In this document: one piece after another, positions 12,373-25,200 of the stretch | Numbering within the stretch: position 1 is the first letter of the stretch | How the letters are laid out: each line of letters starts with the position of its first letter | Assembly: GCA_030144725.1 (NCBI GenBank) | Contig: JASKMD010000028.1 | Coordinates: 3,355,491 to 3,419,490, forward strand | Source: Haematococcus lacustris | Lineage: Eukaryota > Chlorophyta > Chlorophyceae > Chlamydomonadales > Haematococcaceae | DNA: 64,000 nucleotides | Direction: 5' to 3' | Program-made: the position numbers and the translations under genes | Notes under the pieces: generated by a model | Database searches by the model: none | What the model saw: the letters and a program-made list of their open reading frames with translations, nothing else | What the model was told of the DNA's origin: nothing

Positions 12373-12455
12373 TCCGTTTTTGTGCGTTCTTGTAGCACGA
12401 TGCGCGGCGGAGCCGCGCTGGGCAAACGTCACTCTGCCAGTGTGAGAAGTAGGAA

Positions 12456-12623
12456 ATGAATCGTGGTGAGGTGCTCCGGCTCTACATCGCCTTGCCGCAG
12501 CTGTTATTACTAGCGCTGTTTCCAGCTGAGGCCTACGAGGAAGAAGCCAGACGCACAGAGCTTTACACGCTAGGAGGTGAAGCCTTGGGCATTGATGTCA
12601 TCTCTCGTCGCACTACCCCTATC
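12456..12623 (+). other. possible signal-peptide-bearing first exon
   Basis: An ATG opens a frame with a hydrophobic leader (LYIALPQLLLLALFPAEAY) followed by polar sequence, ending at a candidate donor (CTCAG|GTACGG). It could be a 5' exon of a plus-strand gene, even of the cyclase further right. No downstream exon joins it in phase without a stop, so the assignment is weak. Confidence 0.25.
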
Positions 12624-12959
12624 TCAGGTACGGCTTACGGCCGTGATTCCTTGCTCGACGCCCAATGCTCTGATAAGCCCGTGGATGCATTGCTATAGCC
12701 GCGTCTATGCAGTAGGGTACTAGTTGTTCTGGGCAGTACCTCGAGCTCAAAAAATTGCAGCCGATGTGTTTTGCTTTGCTCTTTGGTACGCATTGCGAAG
12801 ATGCGTGCGCTAGTACCACTCCCTATAACATCGTGTTTCTCAGGTGTCGTCGAAATTTCTGGGCGCGGTGCCTGAGGACGCTAGCCATGGTGGTAAGCAG
12901 TCGTGATGAAGGAGGGCCCTAATGTTGTTACATGCTCCTCATGTATTCCTTGCAGGTAC

Positions 12960-13310
12960 CTACACTACTACACCCTTTCAGCCGCTGCCCCACCCCTTAC
13001 CCTCTGTTGCCCCACCACTTGCCTATTGTGCCCCACCATCTGCTTGTTGCTGCCCCATTCCATGCTGTATGTTGCCTCACCAACTGCCCGCTGCTGCCCT
13101 GCCTGTTGTTTCCCCACTCTTGTTGTTGCCCCACACCAAGTCTGTTGCTAACCCACACCCCGCCTCCTGTTGCCCCACCACCAGCCCTTGATTGTCCCAC
13201 GCCCCCATCCGCTGCTCGTTGTTGCCCATATCCTGCCCGATGTTGCCCCACACCCTATTGTTGCCCCATCACTCGTCTGTTGCTGCCCCACACCCTAACC
13301 ATGGCGTGGA
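12960..13310 (+). repeat. C-rich minisatellite (TGTTGCCCCACAC-like units)
   Basis: Irregular units built on TTGCCCCAC with spacing of about 12-25 bp repeat through the stretch. It has open frames in several phases because it is repetitive. I see no coding support. Confidence 0.6.
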
Positions 13311-14400
13311 ATACGGGGAGGCTATGTAGTCTTCCCTCGTTGGTTATATCGTAGCAATTAGAGGCTGGTCACTAGCTTGATGATGGAAGACCAAGTCACG
13401 TAGCGAAGCATGCTGCCCAAGAAAGATTGACGAAGAAGGACGCTCAAGAAGGATTGTCGAGATGTGGAAGTGCATTGTGGACGCTGAGCGATATCGAGTT
13501 GGTATTTTTTACAGCACTTTTTGTTTGCACTTTTCAAAAATGACCTCGGGCCTGTTCGCGGTCGCGAGAGGAAAATTTCAAAATTTCCTCCCGTAACCGC
13601 TGCGCTTTATGGCCGCCCGCACGACTGGCTGCTGCTCTCATTGGTCTGATTACATAGGATTCTTCTGTGCTATGGCAGCAGCCCGGGGAATGGCTCAGCG
13701 CTGCAAACGGTGTCAACATAAGGGCCTCACACGGCCGACGTGATTTTCAAATTGCTCCTTTTGCTCGGCCCGAGTAATCTCTATCACACGCACGTGCCCG
13801 TGGCCGACCTTTGCGCGCCATAACAGCCCCGGAGGGCCTGCTGGGGGAGGCAAATAGCTAGAGGGATACATCCCACGTAGCTGCCGCCGGAGGAGGAGAT
13901 GCGCCTCCTCCAGGGGCGGTGCCCGCAATCGTGGTTCAGCATGTTGTTGTGGAGCAGTTCAGGCCAGACGAATGGTCACCGCGATGAGTGCATGTCCCGC
14001 AACGCCTCTCTGAATATGACCATCGGCCCTAACCGTGGTCGCACTTTTTGGCCGCCCGCCTCACTGACTGGGGCTTACGGGCTTGTGAGCGCGCATCCTT
14101 ATTGCGTAGTAACTCAGTTGCCCTTCGCGCTGCTACAGAGCGAGAAAGGACGCCGTTTTCTGAGGCGGTTTGTCGCAACCACTACCGAACTAGCAAATCA
14201 GCAAATTTGAATTGCTAGTCGACCGCGAATCGGCCCCTCGTTTTAAGAATCGTTAATTGCAGCGGACCTGGTGTATTAACAAAAAGTGCTCCCAACGAAC
14301 ATGTAACAGCTATCCAACACCATCGCAGGTGACAAGGAGCATCGCATTGCGCGGCTTCGCCGCGCTGATAGACCTTCGCCTACGTAAAACTCAATCACAC
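13311..14400. other. gene-poor stretch between foldback copies
   Basis: Base composition is less GC-rich than the flanking genes. Only short frames without family or splice support are present. Sequence between the two foldback copies may be old transposon DNA, but nothing diagnostic is visible. Confidence 0.4.
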
Positions 14401-14537
14401 TAGATAATGGAGTCGCTTGGGCCGTTTTAGGTAGTTGAAAAAGGTTCGGCCTCGGCGCTATCGCGTAACAGCTCTCGACCTCAGCCAGCAGCCGCGTCGC
14501 TACGCTCCGCGGCTGCTGGCTTCGGTCTACTACCTAA
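14401..14537. mobile_element. foldback element, diverged copy 2
   Basis: The left end TAGATAATGG...GTTTTAGG resembles copy 1 at 12166. The segment 14462-14527 matches the complement of copy 1's core (TAACAGCT...CAGCAGCCGCG...GGCTGCTGGCTTCGGTC). A short flanking pair TAGGTAGT/ACTACCTA closes the palindrome at 14428 and 14536. The right end appears truncated compared with copy 1. Confidence 0.6.
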
Positions 14538-14839
14538 TACATATGAGCAACAGCCCATGCGTTTTTCAAGTCTGGATGACTCACTTTCGGACCAGGTTCC
14601 CCCCAGTTTCCCTCGCGCCTCCGCGTCGCTAGCGTCTCAGAGGCCTTCGGGCCACGCGACGCGTAGTGGGGCTCGCATCGTCCGCGACGTTGGTGGAGTT
14701 CCCACGATTCCGTTAGATAGTAGGTGCCCCATTGAGAGGACGCTTCTGCCAGTCTGAGGCATACGCATTCTCGTCCTTTCGAATCACCATATCGCGGGGG
14801 ATGGCGACAGGCCGAGGGCATGAAGCCAACTAGAGACGA

Positions 14840-15900
14840 TGGCCGCCAGCCCCCGGCTCCAGTTTGTCGCGCCCGTGCTGCTTTCCGCTGGATCCATGCG
14901 TTGGCACTTGTAGCCTGGCTGCGCAACGATGGCAGCGCACATACTAGGTGGACAGGTCCTGCCGGCATTCTATTAACCGCTGGGGCCGTAGCTGCGGTGC
15001 AGCACTGCTACAGGTGCGTCAAAACCGTAGAGTTTGATCGCGACGGAGAAACTCACTAGCCGTAGATTCTATGCAGTAAGAGATGTAGGAGGCTAGCGCA
15101 TGCGCTGCCAGCAGTGTACTGCTACGCCGTCGTCACGCTGGGCATCGCCTGGCAGCAACCTGATCGCTTGTATCTGCTGGGGTCCGTGGTGAGCTGCCCA
15201 GCATCGCGCAAAACCGTCGGCCACGTGCGAGCCGCCCTACTACTACACCTGCTCCTCGAGCTTGTGCTGTTGCCCCTACTGCATTCACTATTGCCCCTAT
15301 CACCCACACAGCATCAGTGTCAACGTCAACGTCTGTCACCCCTTGTCCTGGTCCTAGTCGCAGTCCTGACGCTCTGCTGCACTACAATCATCACCCTCCC
15401 CTCTTCTTGCAGGCACTCCACCTGGCAGGCACCATATTGTGGGGGTTCCGGCGTGCCACCCTCCTGCTTGGGGCAGCTGTCTGCTGCCCTGTGTTCGCAT
15501 GGATGATAGCCCATGCACCATGCCACCGCCAGTGGCCCCCCCATGGTGCGTGTCGTCCTGACCTGCCTTGCTACAGTGTTTTGGAAGGCCACCAGGTACA
15601 GCCAAGGACAGCCGCGATCAGCTTGGCATGCAAATGCCACTGCAAGAGATGGTGACAGCAACAGGCTTGTTGGTGGTGTTCACAGATGATGCGTACCACC
15701 AGGCAGCAGTGCAACCTGCCGGCTGATGTGGCAAAGAGTGCAATCCTGTTTGGTTTCTATTGTATCACCTTTGATCTCTTCAGGCAGGCATGGCACGCAA
15801 TCACTGACAGGATTGGATGAAATGCTTTCTGCGTCGTGCTGTCTATTTGTTGCAGCAACACTGGCAGTAGCAACCTGCCCACATGTGAGGCTAGCAGCAC
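14840..15900 (+). other. candidate membrane-spanning 5' exons of the cyclase gene
   Basis: Several plus-strand segments encode hydrophobic stretches next to plausible splice sites: about 14860-15012 (GPAGILLTAGAVAAVQHCY, donor at 15013), 15115-15190, about 15200-15330 (ALLLHLLLELVLLPLLHSLL), 15415-15530 (ALHLAGTILWGF...LLLGAAVCCPVFAWM) and 15785-15886 (ASCCLFVAATLAVATC). They look like membrane segments of a multi-pass N-terminus, but I could not join them in phase, so neither the order nor the start codon is settled. Confidence 0.35.
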
Positions 15901-16021
15901 ACTGTGGTGCATGTTGCTCGCCCACGCACCCTCCTGCCCTCTGGCAAACACCTGACTTAGCTCATGCCCATGTGCCTCAAAGTCCATGCTCACCTACATG
16001 CTTGCATACACACTCATGCAG

Positions 16022-19000
16022 GACATGGTGCTGGTGTGATGTGTTTGGCAGCTCACTCTTCTTGCTCTTCCCGGCCCCTGGCGCTTGCCGCTGCCACAGC
16101 GCTGGCGGCCCTGCTGCCCCTTGCCTCTTCACTCGTGGTGTGCCTGAGCACAGCCCTGACCCCAACATCTTGCGTGGCCAGGCAGAGGAGGGGAAGCCCT
16201 CCCCACAGCCCTGCCCCACCCACCGCCTACATGCCACCCAGTGCGCCCCCTCTCTCGGCAAGCATGCAGTTTTCGAATGCCAGCACCAGTTCCAGGACCA
16301 CAGCTGGAAGGCTGGAGCTCTGCCAGGATGGGTCTCAGCCTGCCATGCCTCCCTTGCCACCCTCAGCTGCACCATCCCCCGTGGCTTCTCAGCCTGCCAC
16401 GCCTCCCTGGGGCTCATCACCTCCTCCATCCCCTGTGACTCCGCCCAGTGGTAGTGGTATTCACTCCATCCCACGTCCAGACCTGCCACCCCCCAGCCCT
16501 ACACCTGCTTCTGCCCAGCTTCCCCATGGCTACTGTGCAGCCGCCTTGTCTTGTGCCGGCCAGCTGTACGACTGGGTGGACAGCTGGCTGAGTGAGGCTG
16601 ATGCGTGGCTGGACACACAGCTGACATGGCTGGACCGAGACACAGCCCGCAGCCTGCTGGCGGGCACCTTGTGCCTGGTGGCAGGGGGGTGGGCGGTGCT
16701 GAGGCTACTGGGCGCGGTGCTAGGGCGCAGGCGAGCGTGGCTGGTGGTAGAGAGCGGTGGGGGTGGGGTGGGTGGGGGGGAGGAGGAGGGAGCAGCAGAC
16801 GGGGTGCCCTGGGTGCACGCCGGCTGGGTGCTGGCTGGGCTGGTGGGCGGGGTGCTGCTGGGCCGACAGATGCGAGCTGCAAAAGAGTCAGCTGCCTCCA
16901 GCCGGGCTTCCAAGCTGCTGATGGACCTCCTGCCCAGGTGGGGGGCAGCTAGGAGGATACAGGAATGGGGTGGGTGTGAGGAACGGTCTCCATGCAGGAC
17001 CATGCAAGGAAGTCCAGGCATGCTGCTCAGCTAGGGTAGGGGTACTTGCCAGGTGGGAGGCCTGGGAGGGCATTGACTGGGTGTGGTATGCTGGGAGGGA
17101 TCGAGGACAGGGTCAAGAGCACATGCCTGTTGGTCAGCTGAGGGAGCCCAGGGAGGAGGGGTAGAGAGAAAGGACGGGTGGGTTGGGGCTTGGCCAGGCA
17201 GTGGATAGTCCGCTCAGGTCATCATACACGAGCATGCGTCACTGGGTGTTGGCAGCTGCTCTGGATTCACCCCCTCTGGGGTTTTGTTTGCGCGCTGCCT
17301 GATACACCTCCCATGCTTGCCGGCCCTGCAGCCACATCGTTGCGGCGCTGCTGTTGGAAGCCACAGACGAGGAGGAAGACAGGAAGGAGGAGGAGGAGGA
17401 GGGGGAGGGGGAGGAGGCGAAGGGTGGGGGCTGGGCAGCGAGCATGACTCCATGCGAGGCAGACCTCACCTCCACCCCCTGCCTCACCCTCATTGGCAGC
17501 GAGCACAGCCACCGCAACCCCTCCCTGCCAGCCAACCTAACCCCACCTCAGTCAGATCACGCGGGCCAACAGAAGCCTTTCCATGCGGCAGCCAACAGCA
17601 ATGAAGGTGGCCTGGACACCCAGCCCCTCCTGGATGCCCCTCCCTCGCTTGTACCCAGCTCTGCGGCAGACGTGCCAGCTGCTGGGCAGGCAGGCTGTCG
17701 ACGGGGGAGCTGGGGCAGTCTTCAGAGTGCGAGCCTTGACCTCCTGACCTGTCCACCAGCCTCCCTGGCAGCCTTCCAGTCTGGCCTGTCAAGCAGCAGG
17801 GGGCCCCTGGTCCCAACCACCATCCCTTTGGGTTTGCCAGGATTTGAACACTGGTCGCATGTTGGCGTGTCAGGGCACTGCACCAGCAGCAGGTGTGACT
17901 CGGTCCAGGTCAAGCACAGTGACAGTGCCAGGGCTGGGACAGCCAAGGGTGGCTGGCGGGGTGCATATGGGCAGCAGGCCAGGTTTGGGCCCTGCCCCCC
18001 AACCCTAACCTCTACCTCCAGGACTGTCAGCAGAGTGGGTCAGCAGGGTGGGTCTGGGTCTGGGTCCGGGTCTTTCCACCCCACCCTGGTCTCCGATCCC
18101 CTTCCACAAAATCCCAGGTCTGGCAGCTGGGGTGTGACCTGGTGCAGTCAGTCACGCACTGCTGTCACTCCCTTTGCCAAGGCAGCAGCAACAGCTTCCT
18201 GGGAAGGGGCAGCTGCAGGCTACACAGCATCTCAGGCTGGCCAGTCAGAGGGGGTGATGGAGCTCAAGGCTGCACATATGGCCAGCTCAGCCGCCGGGCC
18301 TCAGCCAAGCCATCTGGGGCAACACTGGCCAACAGTGCTGGGCAGGTGCAGCTGCAGCGGCATGGTGGTCCCAGGTGGCCTGACCCAGCCAGTCTTGACA
18401 AACCAGGTGTCCCCTGCGCAAGCGTTGGTGGAGTTGCGCCAGGATCAGCTGCAAGCTGTGGTGGGGGGCCAGCAGGGGCAGCCCTGCCCGCAGCTGCTGC
18501 ACCTGGCTCCTCCTGCTGAGGCTGTTGATGGTGTGCCTTCAGCCGTTGGTGCAGCTGCTGCTGCTGGTGGTGGCAGTCTTGGGGACGGTAAGGCTGCTGC
18601 TGGTGCCAGTGCCAGCGGCAGCTGCTGGTTAGGAACTGCCGCAGCTGCTGGGCAGCCCATGCCCCGGCAGCGATCCACAGCTGACGCTCATGAGCGCCTG
18701 AGCCTAGTGGCAGCAAAGGGCCAGCAACGGGCAAAAGCAGTGGATAGTCCAGGCCACAAGCCAGCTAGTGAAGACCCTGGGTCAGTGAGCAAATCAAGGA
18801 TTACTGAGGTGAGGGCAGCAGGCCGGGCTACCTCTTCTCAAAGTGGCTTGGCTGACGAGGTGCGGCTTGATCAAGCCGCTTGTGGGATGTTGCCTGATCA
18901 AGTAACTAGGCCTGATCAGGCTGCTGCTAGGGTGTGTCTGAGCCAAGGGTCTGAAGCCACAGCCATAGCAGGGGATGACTGTACAGCAGGCAGGGAGCAG

Positions 19001-22000
19001 GCAGAGAAGAGCTCCGGAGCCCTGCATGGGGTTCATCACTCCAGCCCCAGCCCCACAGAAGGCAAGGAGCAGACCAAGTCAACACCTAACACCATCCCTC
19101 GCCCAGCCCCAGCCCCAGCCCCGAGCGCCCTGGGTGCCAACAACCCAAGCCTCTTGGAAGGCAGGGAGCAGACCGGAGCAGCCTCCTACCCAACCCTCTA
19201 CTTGGGCCCCAGCCCTAGCCCCAGCCTGCAGCCTGACCCAAACCAGCAGCCTGGCTTGACCTGCCTGCCCCACCTCTCCCCTCTCACCTGCCCTCCAGGA
19301 GGAGGGTCAGAGCCTGCCTACCTGGCCCGGCCTCCCCTCCCTCGCCCTCACTTCAGTCGGGGCTGGGACCCAGACGCCCAGCCTGGGGCCCCTGGTGCCA
19401 ACGGCTCCATACCTGCCACCAGGCAATACTGTGCAGCACAGTGTGCTAGACCTGCCCCTTTCTCACAGCCTGCTTCATCCTCGCATATCTTAACCGCCTT
19501 CTCAACCGCCTCAACCATCCCAACTGCAAGTGCCAGGGTCCAATCCCTGACTTCCCCAGGGTCACCAGCAAGTCAAAGTGTGGGAGCAGGGGCACCCCAC
19601 CCCACCCACCTTGCTGACCTGCTGGTGGCTGCTGATAGTGGTGTACTCCCAGCAGCCACCTACTTTGCTGCTGGCCTGTCCTCCAGCTTGCCAAGGCTGG
19701 TGCAGCTAGGCTGGGCGCAGGCAAGCCAAGCGCTGGCAGCTGGGTGGGGCAACTTGCCCAGATCAGGCAGCCAGCCACTGCAGCGGCAGGCAAGCAAGGG
19801 CTGGTCCCCAGGGCAAGGGCAAGGGGGCAGGGAGAAACCAGGGCAGCTTCCCTACCGCCCCGTCTGTCTTAATGACGCAATGTACCGCCGTAGCCCATGC
19901 AGCAGCAGCAGCAACCGGGCCTTCCGCCCCACCCTCCGCCACTCATCTTCCTGCGGTGCTGCTGGTAGCTCAGTTGGCCATGCTGCCATCGCCCATGCCG
20001 CCCAGCCCTGCCGCCACACTGCATCCATCGCTGCTGCTGCTGCTGCTGCTGCAGCTCCAGGGGCAGGTGGGGCTGGTGCCCGTGAAGGTTGGTGGCTGGC
20101 AGGTCAGGGTGTGGTAGGCAGGGGCTCCGCAAGCATCACCGCCACAGCTGGATCTGAGGGCCCTGGGCAGTCGAACGCCCCTGGCGGGCTGAGGGGCTGG
20201 CTGAACAGCAGGCAGGCTCAGGGGCGCAGCAGACCCGGCCCTGGCTCTGAAGGGACCAAGCGGGTGCCGAGCTGGTCTGGGGATGCGTTGGGAGGCAGGC
20301 AGGCTCAGGGAGTCGGGATCTGGGACCCTCACATGTCGGCTGTGGGGCCAGGAGGGGCGGCTGCTCGCCACTCGTCAAGCGCGACGCTGAGCATCAGGTC
20401 CGGAAGACACGCCACTGCCAACTGGTGAGCTGCTCTCAAGGCAAGGGGGCAGGGGCAGGGGCAGGGGCAGGGGCAGGGGCAGGGGCAGGGGCAGGGGCAG
20501 GGGCAGGGGCAGGGGCAGGGGCAGGGGCAGGGGCAGGGGCAGGGGCAGGGGCAGGGGCAGGGGCAGGGGCAGGGGCAGGGGCAGGGGCAGGGGCAGGGGC
20601 AGGGGCAGGGGCAGGGGCAGGGGCAGGGGCAGGGGCAGGGGCAGGGGCAGGGGCAGGGGCAGGGGCAGGGGCAGGGGCAGGGGCAGGGGCAGGGGCAGGG
20701 GCAGGGGCAGGGGCAGGGGCAGGGGCAGGGGCAGGGGCAGGGGCAGGGGCAGGGGCAGGGGCAGGGGCAGGGGCAGGGGCAGGGGCAGGGGCAGGGGCAG
20801 GGGCAGGGGCAGGGGCAGGGGCAGGGGCAGGGGCAGGGGCAGGGGCAGGGGCAGGGGCAGGGGCAGGGGCAGGGGCAGGGGCAGGGGCAGGGGCAGGGGC
20901 AGGGGCAGGGGCAGGGGCAGGGGCAGGGGCAGGGGCAGGGGCAGGGGCAGGGGCAGGGGCAGGGGCAGGAGCTGGGCCTGAGGGTGGGGCTACATCTACA
21001 GCGACCAGGTCAGGGCAGGGACATTCACAAAAGATTCTGTGTACGCAACGCAGGCTCCAGTGCTTTGTTGAGTGGAGCCAAGCCAGGGCGGCAGGCAGGG
21101 GCATGTACGGTGGTAGGGCTTTGCGGGGTTAGGTCTGGCGGGTTCAGGTCAAGATTGGGAGCCAGGCCAGGGCTAGCCTGCCATCGAGTAGTTTGTGGCG
21201 GGGATGGCAGACCTTTGTGCGCAAGATTTCTAAGGGCATGTCATTCTTAGTGGCTGGACTGCTGGCTATATGTTTGGCTCAACCCTGGCCCAGGCCGAGA
21301 GGGAGGGTATGGGCTGTAGGGCTTGAAGGGGAAAGGTCAGGGCTGCAGTGTGGCATGGGGCTGGCTGGAGAGCTGTTGAGGGGCTGCTGCAGGAGAGAGT
21401 GTTGGCAGGCCTGCTAGCCTCAAATCTGCCAGAGAGGGGTTGCCATGCTTGCTTGCCACATGCATGGCATGGCTTGCCTACTGCGGGAGGTAGGTGAGTG
21501 GTGCAGGGCAGCTGCCCTCAGCGCTGTGCTGTGTGAGGGGAGCGCTATAGCGGCCAGGCCCCGGTACAAAGCTGCTGAGCTGTACGACATGCCCAGTGCT
21601 CCCTTGGCAGTCTAGACCTAGCGGTGGTGGGCAGTGGAAGTGGAAGTGGAGTAGATGACTGAGTTGCTTAGGAGGTCACCTGATGTTAGGGTCTGTGGGG
21701 TGAGGGTGAGGGTGAGGGTCAAGGTGCGGCTAGGCTGCCTGCTCTGGTACCTGGTATTGTTGTGAGGGCAATGGTATAGGGTCAGGTCAAGAGTCAGGGT
21801 TAAGGGTCAGGGCTAGGGTGAAAGGTTTCAGTAGTCCAGGGTGTCTGGGCTTTAGTTCAAGAGCAGGGTGGGGTGGTCATGGTGCTGGCCCCTGTGGTGC
21901 TGGTCGCAGGCATGAGCAGGTGTCTATCCTGTTCAGCGACATAGTGGGCTTCTCCAGCCTGAGCGCTGAGGTGGCCCCTGAGGCTGTGTTTGCCATGCTC

Positions 22001-22223
22001 AACGAGCTGTGAGTGGGAACAGGGGTCACAGAGCACTGGCAGCACCAGCAGCAGCAGCACCAGCAGCAGGGGCAGGAGTTGGAGGAGCAGCAGAAGCAGG
22101 GGCAGACAAGGGCAGATGGGCACTGCAGCAGCAACCGCAAAAATTGCAACAAGATGGGTGGCATGTCACACCGTACCGATCAGCAAGCTGTGGTCGTGAT
22201 GGGGAGGGTATCTCCTCAGGCAA

Positions 22224-22257
<34 letters not shown>

Positions 22258-25200
22258 AGGGTCAGGGTCACCCAACCTTGATTCCTGCTCTCCTCAGGTA
22301 CTCCCACTTTGACGAGCTGACGCAGTCCATGCCAAGCGTCTACAAGGTATGCTTGCTAGACTCCAGGTTTCAGTCATGTCTGCTGCCCTCACCCTCTCCT
22401 CCCACCCTACTCACAACATCCTACCTCTCCATCCCTTCGCTGTTCTCTAAGCAATCCTGGCCGGATGTGTTTTCTGCAGATTGAGACAATTGGAGACTCC
22501 TGTGAGTGCCCCGCCCCGCCCCGCCCCGCCCCGCCCCGCCCCGCCCCGCCCCGCCCCGCCCCGCCCCGCCCCGCCCCGCCCCGCCCCGCCCCGCCCCGCC
22601 CCGCCCCGCCCCGCCCCGCCCCGCCCCGCCCCGCCCCGCCCCGCCCCGCCCCGCCCCGCCCCGCCCCGCCCCGCCCCGCCCCGCCCCGCCCCGCCCCGCC
22701 CCGCCCCGCCCCGCCCCGCCCCGCCCCGCCCCGCCCCGCCCCGCCCCGCCCCGCCCCGCCCCGCCCCGCCCCGCCCCGCCCCGCCCCGCCCCGCCCCACC
22801 CCACCCCACCCCACCCCACCGTACACCGCACACTGTACACCGCACCCCACTCCTCATGCTCTTGGTCACCCCTCCTTGTTGGCTTGCAGACATGGTGACT
22901 GCAGGGCTGCTTGTCCATGATCCGGAGCATGCAGCCACCATGGTCAGGTTTGGCTTGGCCATGCAACAAGCAGCAGCCCAGGTAGGCACAAGGACCCTGT
23001 GAGGGGCGCTTGTAGTAGGGGGACGGCAGGGCGGCGCAAGGGAGGGGGTGGCGGGCAACCTCCATAATTTGGAGGTGTACATGTCTAGTAGGATGATGAA
23101 CAGGATGCTTTAGCTGCTTATGCGGCTAATCGCCCCTGCCGCTGCTGGTAGTCAGTTGCTGCGGCTCATGGTGTAGCAGGGGGCTCGAGGAAGGGAGCTG
23201 GAGAATCCCTACCTTTGCTTAGCTGTGTGGAGGGCCAGTAGGGTGGTGAACAGCATGCCCCTGCTCCTCCTGCTGTCGCTGCTGGTAATCAGCCGTTGCT
23301 GCTGAGTTGCCAGGGCCTGCAAGTTTGCCACCTGTGCAGGTGATGATGCCTAATGGCGCCGGGCCAGTCCAGATGCGCATTGGCACCCACTCAGGGCCAG
23401 TGCTGAGCGGCGTGATTGGCAAGATACGCAAGCGCTTCTGCCTTGTGGTGAGCCAGGCTCCTGAGGCCATCACCGCTGCGCCTCTCAAAGCTGCCGGCGC
23501 CCTGTTGCGAAGATAGCTTGCCAGCATCACGATTTGCTGCCTGCGCTGTGGCTGCTGCGATTGCTGCTGGTGCCCAGCGGTGGCCAACACAGCGTGCAAG
23601 CAGCACGGTGTGACTGCCATAGACTGACGGTTGCATTACTCACATGCCATCGCTTTCAGCCAGTGCTTGCTGGTGACGAGTGGGGGAGGTGTGGCCTGTT
23701 GCGCTGCAGGGTCACACTGTGAACTGTGCCAGCAGGATGGAATCTGGAGGTGAGGCGTTGCCCAGGGCTGAGCAGGAGTAGCAGCAGCATCGTCAATCAC
23801 AGTGATTATGGCTGTGGTAGCACCAGTGGCACCTGAACCTGGCCCTGGCAGCAACATCCGCTGCAGCAGCAGCTTCCGGTGGTTGCTTGATGAGTGCCAA
23901 GCTGCACTTGGCATGCTGCTGCCATCACTGCCAGCTTGACTTTCTGTGCACCTGACCCTGGCCCTAGCAACCAATGGCATCAATAGCTCTTGAGCCAGGA
24001 CCTAACCCTGACTCGGACTCCGGCCCTCACCCTGGCCCTGGCCCTGGCCCTGACCCTGACCTATAGCTATGCTACATGGCCTATTATTACATGTGCACGT
24101 TGTTACATGTGTTACATGGCACTGGCCATTCCCAAGGATTACTTGCTACCAATGGCATCATCAGCTCCCGAGCCGCAGACACCTGCTTCCCTGGTTGCAG
24201 GCATCCCTGGCCGCATCCAGGTCAGCAGCAGCACCCACGCGCTGTTGCAGCACTGCAGCGAGTTTCAGTGGGAGAGCAGGGGCCCCATTGGTGAGAGCTG
24301 GCTTCATACCCTCACATCCCCCGCAAACATTCCCTCATACATCACACTGTCATGAATGGTCCTCTCACCCTGCACTACATTGCCCCTCTCTGCCTCCTTT
24401 TGGACTATTGAGATCTTGCCAACTCATTGCATGCCGGGCCTGTGCTCCATTCCAATGTTGCCCTTAGTCGTCACTTTGCTCTCATTAACAATGATTAAAC
24501 GGAGGCTTAATAGTTGCACCTACTCACCGCACAGCAGCAGCCTTTGTCACCTCATAGGGGTCCTGGCCTTCAACACCAGCACCATGAGCTGCTCGCCCTT
24601 TGACCAGCCCACGCCTACTGCCTGGCGCCTGGACAGATTGACGTCACATGAAACGCAAGCTGTGCGCGTGTGTGGTGTCTGTCACTGGGTGCAGAGGTGA
24701 AGGGTCTGGGCACCATGACCCCTTACCTGCTGGTCGCTCTAGACACAAAGGGAGTGGACATCCTCTTTCCTCAGGACGGCATTACTGACGCACGGTCAGC
24801 GGTCAGAGGTCAAGCCGCCACAGCTGCTGACAAGCTGCTGACTGGCCAGGTTAACAGACCTTTGCCAAGGGACAGCCTGAGCTGTGACCCACACAAGCGC
24901 GCTTCCTCGATGGCGCAGCTGCCAGTGGCCTTCACTTCCCGGGGACAGTGCAACATTGCGGAGGTGTCAGAAACCCTTATTCCCCACTATGGTACTGGAG
25001 AGGCGGCATCCGCGGTCAGAGGCGAGCTCACCACGTCTCTTGTGGCCGAGCGTAAGCACGCATCTGTGTCGAACAGCAGTCTGGAACTCTGGAAGCAGCG
25101 TGGTCACCTGCAGTGCGAGCCCGTCTCCTCGACAGAGCGGTCCCCTGCAGCCTTCGACGGCTTTGGGCAGCTTGATACGGTGGATGTGGCAGTGTCATCC

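Noticed and set aside
12456..12623. Start exon of the guanylyl cyclase
   Set aside because: No downstream segment joins it in phase without a stop; 2 kb of repeats and foldback DNA separate it from the membrane exons.
20425..21132. Long Gly-Ala (plus) and Pro-Ala (minus) open frames
   Set aside because: They are products of the GGGGCA array, which lies within a phase-supported intron; no start context or family supports translation.
22407..23082. Several long Arg/Gly/Ala and Pro/Arg frames on both strands
   Set aside because: They arise from the CCCCG array inside a cyclase intron.
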